A program made the position numbers and the translations under genes. From contig NZ_ML974127.1 in NCBI RefSeq assembly GCF_004765815.2, positions 381,310 through 445,309 of the forward strand: 64,000 nt of DNA, read 5' to 3'. Source of the DNA: Halorussus salinus (GTDB lineage: Archaea; Halobacteriota; Halobacteria; Halobacteriales; Haladaptataceae). How positions within the stretch are numbered: the first letter of the stretch is position 1; the number at the start of each line of letters is the position of its first letter. This document shows positions 36,297 to 45,199 of the stretch, piece after piece. Below the pieces are notes generated by a model. The model saw only the letters and a list, made by a program, of their open reading frames with translations. It ran no database searches and had not been told where the DNA came from.

Positions 36297-37214
36297 TTAC
36301 GCGGACGCGCCGTAGTCGCGGACCGTCTCGAACTCGCCGTCGGCGAGGGTGTCCGCGAGCGTCGCGGCGTCCACGTCGTCCGGCACGAGCCGAGGGTACT
36401 TCCGCCGGAAGTAGCCGACGACGTTCTCCACGTCGCGCTCCAAGAACTCGTCGGCGTTCTCGTGGTCGGTCGGCGTGGCCTGTGGCCAGTCGAAGATGGT
36501 GATGCCCTCGGTGTTGACGAAGACGTTGTACTCGCTCATGTCGGCGTGGACGTAGCCCTCGGCGTAAGCGTCGGCCATCTCCGAGAGAATCAGGTCGAGA
36601 ATCGGCACCACCTGCTCGTCTTCGAGTTTCGTGCGGGACAGCTCCACGCCGTCTATTTTCTCCATCACGATGGCGTGGCGGTTGTGGTCCACCGGTCGGG
36701 GGACCTTCACGTCGGGATAGAGGGCTTCGAGCGCCTCGTACTCGCGCTCGGCGGCCTTCCGGGCGGTGTAGAACCACGAGACGTGTTCGCGGTCGGAGGT
36801 GTAATCGCGCTCTTTCATGACCTCCCGGAAGTTGGTGTAGCCCTCGCGGTGGTACTTCAGCGCGAGCGGCTTGTACGACTGGACCTCGTACACGTCGCTC
36901 TCCTTGCCGACGCCCAGCGGCGACCCGAACCCTTCGACGCTCTCGCGCTCGGCGAAGGTGTGGAGCGCCAGCGCGTCGTACCCCTCGAACTTGAGTCGGT
37001 AGCCCTCGTACTGAATCGTGTTTCGCTCGACGAGTTCCCGGTCGAGACACCTGTCGATTCGGTAGTCGACCTCCTCGGCGGTCAACCGCGAGAACTCGGG
37101 AATCTTCTCGCGGGCGACCCACTCGGAGAACCGCATCCCTTGTTCGATGCCCGACAGCAGGTGGAAGTCCTCCGGTTCCAACTCTGTCAGCATGCCCGCG
37201 ACGTTCTGAACCAT
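36297..37214 (-). CDS. rio2: RIO2 serine/threonine protein kinase
   Basis: A 305-residue atypical kinase needed for small ribosomal subunit maturation in eukaryotes and conserved in archaea. The N-terminal winged helix (about 1-85) is followed by the ATP loop GVGKESDVYEV, the catalytic VHADMSEYNVFV and the metal-binding IFDWPQ. The RIO2 flexible loop segment is KYHREGYTNFREVMKERDY. ATG at 37214. A longer frame to 39044 is a shadow of the binding-protein gene. Confidence 0.96.
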   Translation of the reverse strand: MVQNVAGMLTELEPEDFHLLSGIEQGMRFSEWVAREKIPEFSRLTAEEVDYRIDRCLDRELVERNTIQYEGYRLKFEGYDALALHTFAERESVEGFGSPLGVGKESDVYEVQSYKPLALKYHREGYTNFREVMKERDYTSDREHVSWFYTARKAAEREYEALEALYPDVKVPRPVDHNRHAIVMEKIDGVELSRTKLEDEQVVPILDLILSEMADAYAEGYVHADMSEYNVFVNTEGITIFDWPQATPTDHENADEFLERDVENVVGYFRRKYPRLVPDDVDAATLADTLADGEFETVRDYGASA

Positions 37215-37538
37215 CACCGACTCGTACTCGCCGGGCGGATAAAAGCCCCGCGCAACCCGAGGAGGCCCGCGGAAGTCGTCTCGCGGGTCGGCGTCGCCGA
37301 GCGTCGAACCGGCCGTGCGACCGAGTTCGGCCGCGATACCGTCGGTTCCCGGACAAAAACGGACCTGCCACCAGATATAAACCAATAGAAGCGATACAAA
37401 ATGTAGTTCTTCGGGCAGTTTGGAGTTTGCGCCGGTGGTCTCCCGAAAAACTGTGCGGCCAGTCGGTTTTACCAACGGCTTCGTATTCACTCGCCGATAC
37501 TGGGATAAATAGGCGAGCATACATTGAGATAGATTGCT
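37215..37538. other. 324-nt intergenic region with binding-protein promoter
   Basis: It separates divergent rio2 and the Tat-exported binding protein. A GATAAATAG element (37504-37512) lies about 27-35 nt before the ATG at 37539 and is the likely TATA box. ATAAACCAATAG near 37377 could serve rio2, but would leave a long leader. I see no gene or RNA. Confidence 0.5.
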
Positions 37539-39347
37539 ATGTCGGAACAAGACACGACTCGTCGCTCGTTCTTGGCGGCGACCGGGAGCGCGGCGTCGGC
37601 CGTCGCATTGGGGAGCGGATTCGCCGAGGAGAGCGCCGCACAGGAGACGACGAGTGGCGGGCAAGACGGCGGTCAGGGTGGCGGAACGCTGAATCTCATC
37701 AACTCCACGTTGAGTACGCTCGACCCCATCAAGGCGACCGACACCGCGTCCGGGGAGGTCATCCAGCAGGTGTTCGACGCCCTGATGAACTACCCGAACG
37801 GCCAGACCAACGTCGAGACGTTGCTGGCGAAGGGGTATCAGGTGTCGGACGACTTCAAGACGTACACGTTCAATCTGAAGCAGGGCGTCACGTACCACAA
37901 CGGCGACGAACTCACCGCACAAGACTTCGTCTACTCCTTCGAGCGGCTCGCGGCCTCGGACGAGTCCCGGCGGGCGTACTTCATCTTGGACTCCATCGGG
38001 GTGAAACACTCCACGGACGACGCGGGCAACTACGTCCCCGAGTCGATGGGCGTCTCGGCTCCCGACGATTACACCTTGAAGTTGGAACTCGCCGAGCCGT
38101 TCCACGCCACGCTCCCGATGCTGGCGTACACCTCCTTCGCGGCGGTTCCCGAGGGACTGGTCGGCGACATCCAAGGCTACGACGGCCAACTCACCTATCA
38201 GGAGTTCTCGACCAGCGACCCCGTGGGCTGTGGCCCGTTCAGCTTCGACCAGTGGAGTTCGAATACGGACGTGTCGGTGTCGCGGTTCGGCGACTACCAC
38301 GGCGACGTGCCGAACGTCGAGGGCGTCCACTGGCAGATCATGTCGGACGCGAACGCCCGGTACACCTACGCGATGAACCAGAACGCCGACGCGTTCTCCA
38401 TCCCGACCCAGTTCTACAACCCCAACAAGGTCAACGTCCAGAACACCGACGACCGCGGGCGACAGGTCGGGACCTACGGCCCGGTCCGGAACGGCGAGAC
38501 GCTGAACTACGTCGGCGTCTCGACTATCGACGCCTACTACATGGGGTTCAACACGAACCAAGTGCCGAAACCCGTCCGGAAGGCCGCCGCCTACGCGATG
38601 AACCAACAGCAACTCGTCCAACAGGTGTTCAAAGGTCGCGGGGAACCGGCCTACCACCTCACGCCGCCCGCGATATACCCCGGCGGAACCGAAGCCTACA
38701 CCCAGCACGCCGAGCAGAACTACCCCTACGGCTACGGCCAAACCAACCTCCAGAAAGCCCGGCAGGTGATGGAGGAGGCGGGCTACGGTCCGAACAACAA
38801 GGCGAGTTTCACCTTCACCGTCTACCAGAGTTCGAACACGTGGCCGCAGGTCGGCCAACTCCTGCGGGACAAACTCGCCAGCGCCCACATCCAGATGAAC
38901 ATCGAGAGCGCGCCGTTCTCGACGCTCCTCAAGCGCGGTCGGCAGGGGAACTTGCAGGCGTACTCGCTGGGGTGGGTCATGGACTGGCCCGCGCCGGACA
39001 ACTTCCTGCAACTGCTGAATCCGCCACAGACCGACACGTCTCAAGACGCCCCCATCTCGTACTTCAACTGGTCGGGGACGAACGCCTCCCAGCGGGCCAA
39101 GCAGGCGTGGAACACGGTCCAGCAGAACACCGCGCCAACCGACGCCGCCGAGAAACAGCGCAATCAGGCGTACGTCCAGATGGAGACGGCCAACTGGCAG
39201 GACGTGGCGCTACTCCCGGTCTACCACGAACTCGAACAGCGGTTCTGGTACGACGGCGTCGATATCCAGAAGTTCGGCGCGGCCGGAACCAGCCGCCAGA
39301 TGTTCAATCAGGCCTCGGTGGACCAGTCGGGCGGCGGGTCGAACTGA
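37539..39347 (+). CDS. Tat-exported ABC-type peptide/solute binding protein (SBP family 5)
   Basis: A 602-residue extracellular binding protein. The N-terminus TTRRSFLAATGSAASAVALGSG is a twin-arginine signal, with no lipobox cysteine. The mature part shows the family-5 pattern: LSTLDPIKATDTASGEVIQQVFDAL, KTYTFNLKQGVTYHNGDELTAQDFVYSFERL, and MGFNTNQVPKPVRKAAAYAMN. It binds oligopeptides or related solutes for import. No permease or ATPase genes are adjacent, so it must work with a transporter encoded elsewhere. Confidence 0.92.
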   Translation: MSEQDTTRRSFLAATGSAASAVALGSGFAEESAAQETTSGGQDGGQGGGTLNLINSTLSTLDPIKATDTASGEVIQQVFDALMNYPNGQTNVETLLAKGYQVSDDFKTYTFNLKQGVTYHNGDELTAQDFVYSFERLAASDESRRAYFILDSIGVKHSTDDAGNYVPESMGVSAPDDYTLKLELAEPFHATLPMLAYTSFAAVPEGLVGDIQGYDGQLTYQEFSTSDPVGCGPFSFDQWSSNTDVSVSRFGDYHGDVPNVEGVHWQIMSDANARYTYAMNQNADAFSIPTQFYNPNKVNVQNTDDRGRQVGTYGPVRNGETLNYVGVSTIDAYYMGFNTNQVPKPVRKAAAYAMNQQQLVQQVFKGRGEPAYHLTPPAIYPGGTEAYTQHAEQNYPYGYGQTNLQKARQVMEEAGYGPNNKASFTFTVYQSSNTWPQVGQLLRDKLASAHIQMNIESAPFSTLLKRGRQGNLQAYSLGWVMDWPAPDNFLQLLNPPQTDTSQDAPISYFNWSGTNASQRAKQAWNTVQQNTAPTDAAEKQRNQAYVQMETANWQDVALLPVYHELEQRFWYDGVDIQKFGAAGTSRQMFNQASVDQSGGGSN

Positions 39348-39732
39348 GGCTCCTCGGGACCTCACGGGGACAAATCGGCTCGCCCGATTCGATTCGACCG
39401 GAGGCGTCGCCCCGTCCGGTCGAGCCCCGCGCCGACCCGCGTCGGGCGTGGCGTAAACGATAGAAATCTATTTGTACTAGCTTGCATCGGTTGGCGGGAA
39501 GCGCACGTTGTGAGCGGGTAGTCGTGCGATGGGTGTGCATAACCGGGCTCCGAGCGATTTCTGCTATCGGTGGGTTTATATAGGGCATGGCGGTTGCTAT
39601 CGAGGAGCATCGCCGAACGCGAGTGATTCCGTAAAAGAGCTGTAGGACGGTGTTATTGCGTCTCTCTGCCGGACCGCGCTATCGTCGTTCGAAAGCAGAT
39701 ACCCGCTCGAAAAATGAAATCAGGGGACGCGG
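39348..39732. other. 385-nt intergenic region
   Basis: It lies between the binding-protein gene and the convergent Tat paralogs. It contains an AT-rich stretch (39455-39480) and TTTATATAG at 39576-39584, followed closely by a 15-codon ATG frame. The spacing is too short for a normal promoter-gene pair. I see no gene, tRNA or repeat. Confidence 0.4.
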
Positions 39733-40308
39733 CTACCGTTGCATCCAGTGGTAGACGGTGAACGGAACACTGGTGCAGTCCATCTGACACCGGCTCTCGG
39801 ACGCTTTCAGCGATAGTCCCGAGTAGTCCACCACCGTTAGCACGAGCCAGTAGTGATTCGGCTGTTCGAGTGGGCTCTCCGGGCCTAATCCCTGCACGTC
39901 GAACCGTTCGCGCTGTATCGCGTAGCCAGCCGAGTCGCTCTTGACGATGCCGCCGAACGCCCGCGAACTGCCCTCCTCGAACGTCCCCGGAACGACGTTG
40001 TTGTCGCTTCGGTCTACGATGCTGATCTGGTAGCCGAGCGGGACGCTCCGTTCGACGCCGAGTTGGAGACTGAACACCAAGTCGCCGGTGTAGTCTCCCT
40101 CGAACCCGTCGGTGAACGTGTTCGTACTGTCGTCCTCCACGTCCTCGCCGGGCGGTGTGAGAGCCGCGAAACCTATCATCCCGTCCTGTGCCGCGACTCT
40201 ATCTGCCACCGCACTCGTGCCGGTGAGACCGAGTGCGCCGAGGCCGAGACCCCTTAGTACGTCTCGGCGCTCGAAACCGCCGTCGTCGTCCGGACGTTCG
40301 TCGGGCAT
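39733..40308 (-). CDS. Tat-signal exported protein, paralog 2
   Basis: A 191-residue protein. The N-terminus FERRDVLRGLGLGALGLTG is a Tat signal with cleavage likely near residue 40. The mature domain is rich in strands (GFAALTPPGEDVEDDSTNTFTDGFEGDY, ERSVPLGYQISIVD, WLVLTVVDYSGLSLKASE) and ends with a C-x3-C in SRCQMDCTSV. The preceding gene encodes a paralog with the same signal and the same TPP.ED.EDD and VDYSGL/IDYSGL landmarks. No family is recognised. Extracellular beta-sandwich role inferred. Confidence 0.75.
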   Translation of the reverse strand: MPDERPDDDGGFERRDVLRGLGLGALGLTGTSAVADRVAAQDGMIGFAALTPPGEDVEDDSTNTFTDGFEGDYTGDLVFSLQLGVERSVPLGYQISIVDRSDNNVVPGTFEEGSSRAFGGIVKSDSAGYAIQRERFDVQGLGPESPLEQPNHYWLVLTVVDYSGLSLKASESRCQMDCTSVPFTVYHWMQR

Positions 40309-40309
40309 C

Positions 40310-40912
40310 TTACGGAACTTGGAATCCGTGTGCGACGGTCGTTATCGCTCCGGACTCACAGGCGTCGAAATCGTAGGCTCCTCGCATCGGGTCGCCTTCC
40401 GAGGTCACCATGCTCGCGCCCTGTAGCCCCGAGTAGTCGATACCCGAGAGGAACAGGACGTACTCGCCGGAACTCAGGTCCTCGACGCTGATGTTTTCAC
40501 GAATCTCCATCATCCCGTCGGTGTCCGCTTTCACCTCCTCTGCCGACGATTTCACGGTCCCTTCCTCGAAAACTTCTTTCGTAACCCGCATCCGGTCGGA
40601 CCCTTTCGGGAGAACGGTCCACGATTTTCCGACTACCGTCTCCACGTCCGGGGTCCCCATGTTCGTCTTCAGCACGATGTCGTACGTGCTGTCGGTCTGA
40701 GCGGGGTCCAACGTCGGGGGACTGCCGGTAATCTCGTCGTCCTCTAAGTCTTCGTCCGGAGGAGTGAACCCCGCGTTGACCACCGGTGCGGCCGCTGCGC
40801 TACCACTCATCGCTCCCACGCCCGCGAGGCTCATCGCCCCGAGGCCGAGTCCTTTCAGCACGTCTCGCCGTTCGATACTACTCGCGTCGGTATCTGGTGT
40901 CTTTTCTCCCAT
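40310..40912 (-). CDS. Tat-signal exported protein, paralog 1
   Basis: A 200-residue protein, first of a tandem pair. The Tat signal IERRDVLKGLGLGAMSLAG is followed by AAAAPVVNAGFTPPDEDLEDD. A strand-rich domain contains SGEYVLFLSGIDYSGLQGAS and ends DFDACESGAITTVAHGFQVP. Its stop is one nucleotide from the start of paralog 2, so the pair is an operon created by duplication and divergence. A start at 40912 is chosen because it gives the ideal Tat spacing. Function unknown. Confidence 0.75.
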   Translation of the reverse strand: MGEKTPDTDASSIERRDVLKGLGLGAMSLAGVGAMSGSAAAAPVVNAGFTPPDEDLEDDEITGSPPTLDPAQTDSTYDIVLKTNMGTPDVETVVGKSWTVLPKGSDRMRVTKEVFEEGTVKSSAEEVKADTDGMMEIRENISVEDLSSGEYVLFLSGIDYSGLQGASMVTSEGDPMRGAYDFDACESGAITTVAHGFQVP

Positions 40913-41376
40913 GGCACCATCGTAAACACTCGCCGGAGGAGATATTATAAAGGCCCAATCGTTCACGGCTGAAAGAAATCGTTTGCGGCCAGTAATCGCT
41001 GTTCCGGAAGCGTAACGCCGCAAAAAGTCGTCCGACGAGCGTTAACACTTCTTTTCTCCTGCAGTCCCGTAATCTCTCCGCGGACTTCCGAGCAATCTAC
41101 CGTTTCCCGATTCCACATCAATGTAACGGCCGCCCCTTCGTTCGTAGGCGTACGCTAAGTAGAATTGTAGAAAATGCACAATACGAACGATTCGGTCTCG
41201 GCGCTCGCCTCCGTCGTCACGAGCGCGCGACTGTGCCGGTTACCACTGTGACGGTTCCGGCGGGCGCGTCGGGGTCGTCCGCGACCACCGCTAACGCGGT
41301 GGGTGAACGCCGAGGAGTGGACGGAGACGGGCATCGTCTTCCGCGAGTTCGACGCCCGACCGCAAAGCGATGACGG
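40913..41376. other. 464-nt intergenic region
   Basis: The left part (40913-41180) is unusually AT-rich for this genome and includes GATATTATAAAGG (40940-40952), the probable TATA region of the Tat paralog operon. The remaining part has short frames such as VNAEEWTETGIVFREFDARP (from 41303) that could be eroded coding DNA. None is convincing. No RNA gene recognised. Confidence 0.4.
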
Positions 41377-41484
41377 CTATGAGTCGTCCGGGTCGTCGGC
41401 CGCGCCGCCGAACAGTCCGGCGCACACCGCCGCCCACGTCCGGGTTCGCTTCGTCCGCTTGCCGCCGAGTCGGTCCAAGTCCAT
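41377..41484 (-). CDS. Putative 35-residue small protein behind a DtxR-like operator
   Basis: The frame begins MDLDRLGGKRTKRTRTW and continues AAVCAGLFGGAADDPDDS: a basic N-terminal part, a short hydrophobic stretch and an acidic end. The ATG is 6 nt from a perfect TTTAGG/CCTAAA palindrome. A TTAAGT element lies just beyond it, the arrangement of a regulated leaderless gene. Coding status rests on this context only. It could instead be a leader of a non-coding RNA. Confidence 0.5.
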   Translation of the reverse strand: MDLDRLGGKRTKRTRTWAAVCAGLFGGAADDPDDS

Positions 41485-41490
41485 ACGTGA

Positions 41491-41506
41491 TTTAGGTCGC
41501 CCTAAA
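41491..41506 (-). promoter_or_regulatory. Palindromic operator resembling a DtxR/IdeR iron box
   Basis: TTTAGG-TCGC-CCTAAA: perfect 6-bp arms around 4 nt. The TTAGG...CCTAA form resembles binding sites of metal-dependent DtxR/IdeR/SirR repressors, which haloarchaea possess. It lies between a TATA-like TTAAGT and the small ORF start, where bound repressor would block transcription. Metal regulation is inferred from the motif. Confidence 0.55.
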
Positions 41507-41622
41507 CTACTTAACAGTTCTGCTCGACGCCGAATCGTCGGGCCGACGCTCGGTTCCTCGCCCCGCTCCGCGCTCCTCGGCGCTTCGCAATCCACTTGGT
41601 CTCCTCGTGCGAACTCCTCGGT

Positions 41623-42441
41623 ATGGCGCTGTCCGACCGGGAATGGCGGCTGATTCGCGAGGAGTCCCGACGCGGTCCCCGCAACATGGCTCTGGACGAA
41701 ATCGCCGCGGCGACCGCGGCCGAGGAGGGCATTCGGACCGTTCGGGTCTACCAGTGGGACCCCAGCACGCTCTCGCTGGGCTACCGGCAGGACCCCGACA
41801 CCGTGGCGTGGGACTACTGCGAGCGGGAAGGTATCACCGTCACCCGCAGGCCCACCGGCGGCGGCGGTATCTACCACGACCGCCACGGCGACATCTCCTA
41901 CTCCATCGTCGCGCCCGCCGACGAACTGCCGGGCGACCTGATGGAGACCTACGAGATGCTGTGCGAACCGGTCTTCGACGCCTTCGAGCGACTGGGCATC
42001 GACGCGCGATTCACCGACGAGAAACTGCCCGAAATCCACCAACCGGCCTGCTACCTGCGGGAACTCCACCCCGCCCACGACATCGTGGCCGGAGCGGAGG
42101 GGCGAAAAATCTCGGGCAACGCCCAGTACCGCCGGAAGGACGCCGTCATCCAGCACGGTTCGCTGAAGTTCGACTGCGACGCCGAGCGTCACTTGGCGAC
42201 GTTCGCACACCCCGAGACCACGCCCGAGGAGTTCCGCGAGCGCGTGACGACGATGAACGAGCAGGCGGAGGTGACGCGGACCGAGGCCGTCGAAGCCGTC
42301 GAGGAGGCCCTGCGCGAGTGGGCCGACGCCGACGAGGACGGGTGGACCGACGAGGAACTGGCCCGCGCGGAGGAGCGCGCCCAAGCAAAGTTCGAGGCCG
42401 ACGCGTGGGTCCGGGACCGCGAGGACCCGACGGAGAGCTAG
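41623..42441 (+). CDS. Lipoate-protein ligase A family protein
   Basis: A 272-residue biotin/lipoyl ligase fold protein. Visible motifs are GPRNMALDEIAAATA, TLSLGYRQDPDTVAWDYC, VTRRPTGGGGIYHDRHGDISYSIV, which is the lipoyl-AMP loop, and GRKISGNAQYRRKDAVIQHGSL with the catalytic lysine. It probably attaches lipoate or a precursor to 2-oxoacid dehydrogenase or GcvH proteins, although related archaeal octanoyl/amidotransferase activities cannot be excluded. Its TAG stop overlaps the convergent redoxin stop in one CTAG. Confidence 0.88.
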   Translation: MALSDREWRLIREESRRGPRNMALDEIAAATAAEEGIRTVRVYQWDPSTLSLGYRQDPDTVAWDYCEREGITVTRRPTGGGGIYHDRHGDISYSIVAPADELPGDLMETYEMLCEPVFDAFERLGIDARFTDEKLPEIHQPACYLRELHPAHDIVAGAEGRKISGNAQYRRKDAVIQHGSLKFDCDAERHLATFAHPETTPEEFRERVTTMNEQAEVTRTEAVEAVEEALREWADADEDGWTDEELARAEERAQAKFEADAWVRDREDPTES

Positions 42442-42971
42442 AACCCGAACGTCTCCGGCCCCTCGTCGTCGAACTCGTCGGCGATGGCCTCGTGAATGTC
42501 CGAAATCGGGGGCTGGTCGCGGGTCGGGTCGAGCGGATGCTCGGAGATCCACTTGTACCGGACGACGCCGTCCGAGTCCAGCAGAAAACACGACCGACGC
42601 GACCGAGGAGCGACCTTGAACACGCGATACGCCACGCCGAACGCCGACGAGATGTCGAGGTCGGTGTCGGCGTAGAGGGGAAACTGGAGTCCAAGGTGGT
42701 CGATGAACTTCCGGTGGGTGAACGCGCGGGACTTGCTGACGCCGACGACCTGCACCGCGTCGTTGCTGGTGAACCAGTCGTAGTCGCGGAACGAACACCA
42801 CTCCTCGATGCAGTCGGGACTGAAGTCGTTCGTGTAGAACGTCAATAGGACGGGAGCCTCGGTAAGCAGGTCCGAAAGTGCCGTCTCGGTCGTCTCTCCG
42901 TCGGGGTAGACCAGCGTCTCGGCCACGTCTTCGACCGACTCGCCGACGGCCACGCCGGTAGAATCGCTCAT
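42438..42971 (-). CDS. Redoxin / peroxiredoxin-like protein
   Basis: A 177-residue AhpC/TSA-fold protein. The active-site region is [25 protein letters not shown]54 occupies the peroxidatic position and C59 is five residues on, as in atypical two-Cys peroxiredoxins. The canonical P-x3-T/S-x2-C is altered to NDFSPDC. A second half with [36 protein letters not shown] is typical of the fold. It likely reduces peroxides or acts as a thiol oxidoreductase. Confidence 0.83.
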   Translation of the reverse strand: MSDSTGVAVGESVEDVAETLVYPDGETTETALSDLLTEAPVLLTFYTNDFSPDCIEEWCSFRDYDWFTSNDAVQVVGVSKSRAFTHRKFIDHLGLQFPLYADTDLDISSAFGVAYRVFKVAPRSRRSCFLLDSDGVVRYKWISEHPLDPTRDQPPISDIHEAIADEFDDEGPETFGF

Positions 42972-43094
42972 AACCGTGTCTGTCGCGCCGCCGACTTAAA
43001 TTTCACTTCCTCGCCAAGCCGAACGCCGCCACCGACCGAGTGCCAGTGTTCGCGGGCGGATGCGAGTGTTCTCGCGGAGCGAGCGGCAACGTCG

Positions 43095-43409
43095 CTACAC
43101 CGCCCGCGTGCGGTAGTAACTCCGCTCGCCCGTCCCGGTGTCCACGACGCGGCGTTCCAACGCACCGTTGTCCACGAGTCGGTCCAGAATCGAACTCACG
43201 GTCGCCACGTCCAACACCCAGCCGACGTGCTCCTCGTCCTCGAACGGTTGCTCGACGTTCGACTCCGACCACCCCGTCTCCATCACCGCCTCGGCGATTT
43301 CGCGGACGTTGTACGCCTGCTGGTCGTGTTCTTCGAGGAACGTCAGGATACGCTCCTCGATGGAGTATCGCTCCCCTCCTCGTTCGAACCTGTCGCGGCT
43401 GATTGGCAC
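43095..43409 (-). CDS. Winged-helix DNA-binding protein
   Basis: A 104-residue protein. [35 protein letters not shown] and [38 protein letters not shown] form a winged helix with a clear wing strand pair. GTG start at 43409. It is divergent from nfo, with 120 nt between the starts, so control of nfo or of itself is possible. Regulator of unknown target. Confidence 0.75.
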   Translation of the reverse strand: MPISRDRFERGGERYSIEERILTFLEEHDQQAYNVREIAEAVMETGWSESNVEQPFEDEEHVGWVLDVATVSSILDRLVDNGALERRVVDTGTGERSYYRTRAV

Positions 43410-43529
43410 ACCGCGAGTACGCCTCGAAGTCCAATAAGACTGTGGTTCGGTAGAACACCACACGCGTCGTTCCGGCAGTTCGCCCCCGGTTCCGAAGCGC
43501 CTTTCACCCCTCCATGCCTGTCGGAAGAC

Positions 43530-44360
43530 ATGAGAGTTGGCGCGCACGAATCCATCGCTGGCGGCGTCTACAACGCCGTAGACGCCCAGATAGACGACGG
43601 CGGAAACTGCGGACAGATTTTCACCCACTCCCCGCAGGTCTGGCAGGACCCGAACATCGGCGACGACGAGGCCGAGCAGTTCCGCACCGTCTCGGCCGAC
43701 AACGACGTGGGACCGTGGGTCATCCACTCGTCGTACCTCGTGAACCTCTGTACGCCGAAAGACGACCTCCGCGAGAAGTCCATCGACTCGATGCAGAAGG
43801 AGGTCGACGCCGCCGAGAAATTGGACATCCCGTACGTCAACGTCCACCTCGGCGCGCACACCGGCGCGGGCGTCGAGGGTGGCCTCGACAACGCCGCGAG
43901 CGCGCTGGACGAGTTGGATATTCCGGAGGGCGTGACCGTCCTCATCGAGAGCGACGCCGGGTCGGGCACGAAGTTGGGCGGGGACTTCGAACACCTCGCG
44001 GAAGTCCTCGACCGCTCCGAGCAGGACCTCGACGTGTGTATCGACACCGCCCACGCCTTCGCGGCGGGCTACGACCTCTCGACCGAGGAGGCCGTCCGCG
44101 ACACTATCGCCGAGTTCGACGAGGTGGTGGGTCTCGAACACCTCGAATGCGTCCACCTCAACGACTCGAAACACGAGTGCGGGACGAACAAGGACGAACA
44201 CGCCCACATCGGCGAAGGTCTCATCGGCGAGGAGGGCATGCGCGCCTTTATCAACCACCCGGACCTCGCGGACGTGCCGCTGGTCCTCGAAACGCCCCAC
44301 GAGGACGGCAAGGGCTTCGCGTGGAACATCGAGCGCGTGAGAGAACTGCGCGAGGACTGA
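43530..44360 (+). CDS. nfo: Endonuclease IV (AP endonuclease)
   Basis: A 276-residue zinc-dependent enzyme that cuts DNA at abasic sites in base excision repair. Metal-ligand segments appear in order: [80 protein letters not shown], and VLETPHEDG. The ATG at 43530 begins at the conserved MRVGAHES. Length is normal. Preceded by a divergent winged-helix gene. Confidence 0.96.
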   Translation: MRVGAHESIAGGVYNAVDAQIDDGGNCGQIFTHSPQVWQDPNIGDDEAEQFRTVSADNDVGPWVIHSSYLVNLCTPKDDLREKSIDSMQKEVDAAEKLDIPYVNVHLGAHTGAGVEGGLDNAASALDELDIPEGVTVLIESDAGSGTKLGGDFEHLAEVLDRSEQDLDVCIDTAHAFAAGYDLSTEEAVRDTIAEFDEVVGLEHLECVHLNDSKHECGTNKDEHAHIGEGLIGEEGMRAFINHPDLADVPLVLETPHEDGKGFAWNIERVRELRED

Positions 44361-44367
44361 GGCCGTT

Positions 44368-44808
44368 TCAGATTTCGAGACCGACCTTCTCCTTTTGTCG
44401 GGCGAACCTATCCGGATAGACGAGACGATAGGACCAGACGAAGGCGAACGCTCCGATTACGAACAGGACTCCTCCGGCCAGTAGGGAACTGACCGACAGC
44501 AGCGAGTCCAACAGCCCCGCCGTTCCGAGAACGAAGACGCCGCCGTAGAACAGCGCCCACACCGAGACGGTGTAACCGAACAGACGCGGTATCGAGTACT
44601 CCTCGACGAGGACCCACGCGCCAAGGAGGACCGCGACCAGCAGCGCGAACTCGAAGGCCGGTTCGACCGCTTCGGGGACGGGATAGAGTCCGACCGCTCC
44701 TCGGACCGGGAACGCGAGAACCAGCAACGCCAGCGCGACGAGAAAGTACAGCGCCGTTACCGCCGCGACGAACCGGAGAATCGTTCGGGGGGCGTTCCGA
44801 ACTCCCAT
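44368..44808 (-). CDS. Four-helix membrane protein of unknown function
   Basis: A 146-residue protein with four hydrophobic helices (about 12-33, 47-67, 76-94 and 103-125) and a short basic C-terminus FARQKEKVGLEI. No motif is recognised. It lies downstream of azlD on the same strand with a 49-nt gap, so cotranscription is possible but not needed. Confidence 0.65.
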   Translation of the reverse strand: MGVRNAPRTILRFVAAVTALYFLVALALLVLAFPVRGAVGLYPVPEAVEPAFEFALLVAVLLGAWVLVEEYSIPRLFGYTVSVWALFYGGVFVLGTAGLLDSLLSVSSLLAGGVLFVIGAFAFVWSYRLVYPDRFARQKEKVGLEI

Positions 44809-44857
44809 ATCAGACGAGCAACGTGTCGGCTATTCAATGCTGTGGCGACCGGGAGTC

Positions 44858-45199
44858 TCACCCGAGGAGGAACGTCAGAACCCACAGCCCCGCCATCCCG
44901 GCGACGAGCGTCGCGAGGATGTCCTCGGTCTTCCACGCCACCGCGGCCGCGAGGACGCCCGCGAGCAGTTCCGGGTTGGCGGGCGAGAGCGCGAGCGCGC
45001 CGTCCGAATAGACGAACTCCGGGAGGACCAGCGCCGAGAGGACCGCCGCGGGGACGAACCGGAGCGCGCGCTCGACGCCCTCGGGAACGTCGTCGAGTCT
45101 GCCGAACAGCGCGACGAACGAGAGCCTGAGCGCGTAGGTGCCGACGCCGCCCGCGAGGATAATCAGCCAGAGCGTCGTCGTCCCGTAGCCGGTCGCCAT
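44858..45199 (-). CDS. azlD: AzlD-family branched-chain amino acid exporter subunit
   Basis: A 113-residue four-helix protein. TTLWLIILAGGVGTYALRLSFVALFG and ALRFVPAAVLSALVLPEF match the AzlD small subunit, which pairs with AzlC to export branched-chain amino acids. Its ATG directly follows the AzlC TAG with no spacer, so the genes are translationally coupled. Confidence 0.9.
   Translation of the reverse strand: MATGYGTTTLWLIILAGGVGTYALRLSFVALFGRLDDVPEGVERALRFVPAAVLSALVLPEFVYSDGALALSPANPELLAGVLAAAVAWKTEDILATLVAGMAGLWVLTFLLG

Noticed and set aside
41303-41653. Plus-strand frame of 116 codons before the lipoate ligase
   Set aside because: Runs over the DtxR-like operator and the true lipoate ligase start; no recognisable domain.
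42438-42441. CTAG shared by two convergent stop codons as a regulatory feature
   Set aside because: CTAG is rare in haloarchaea, but here it simply provides TAG on both strands; no further structure supports a regulatory role.
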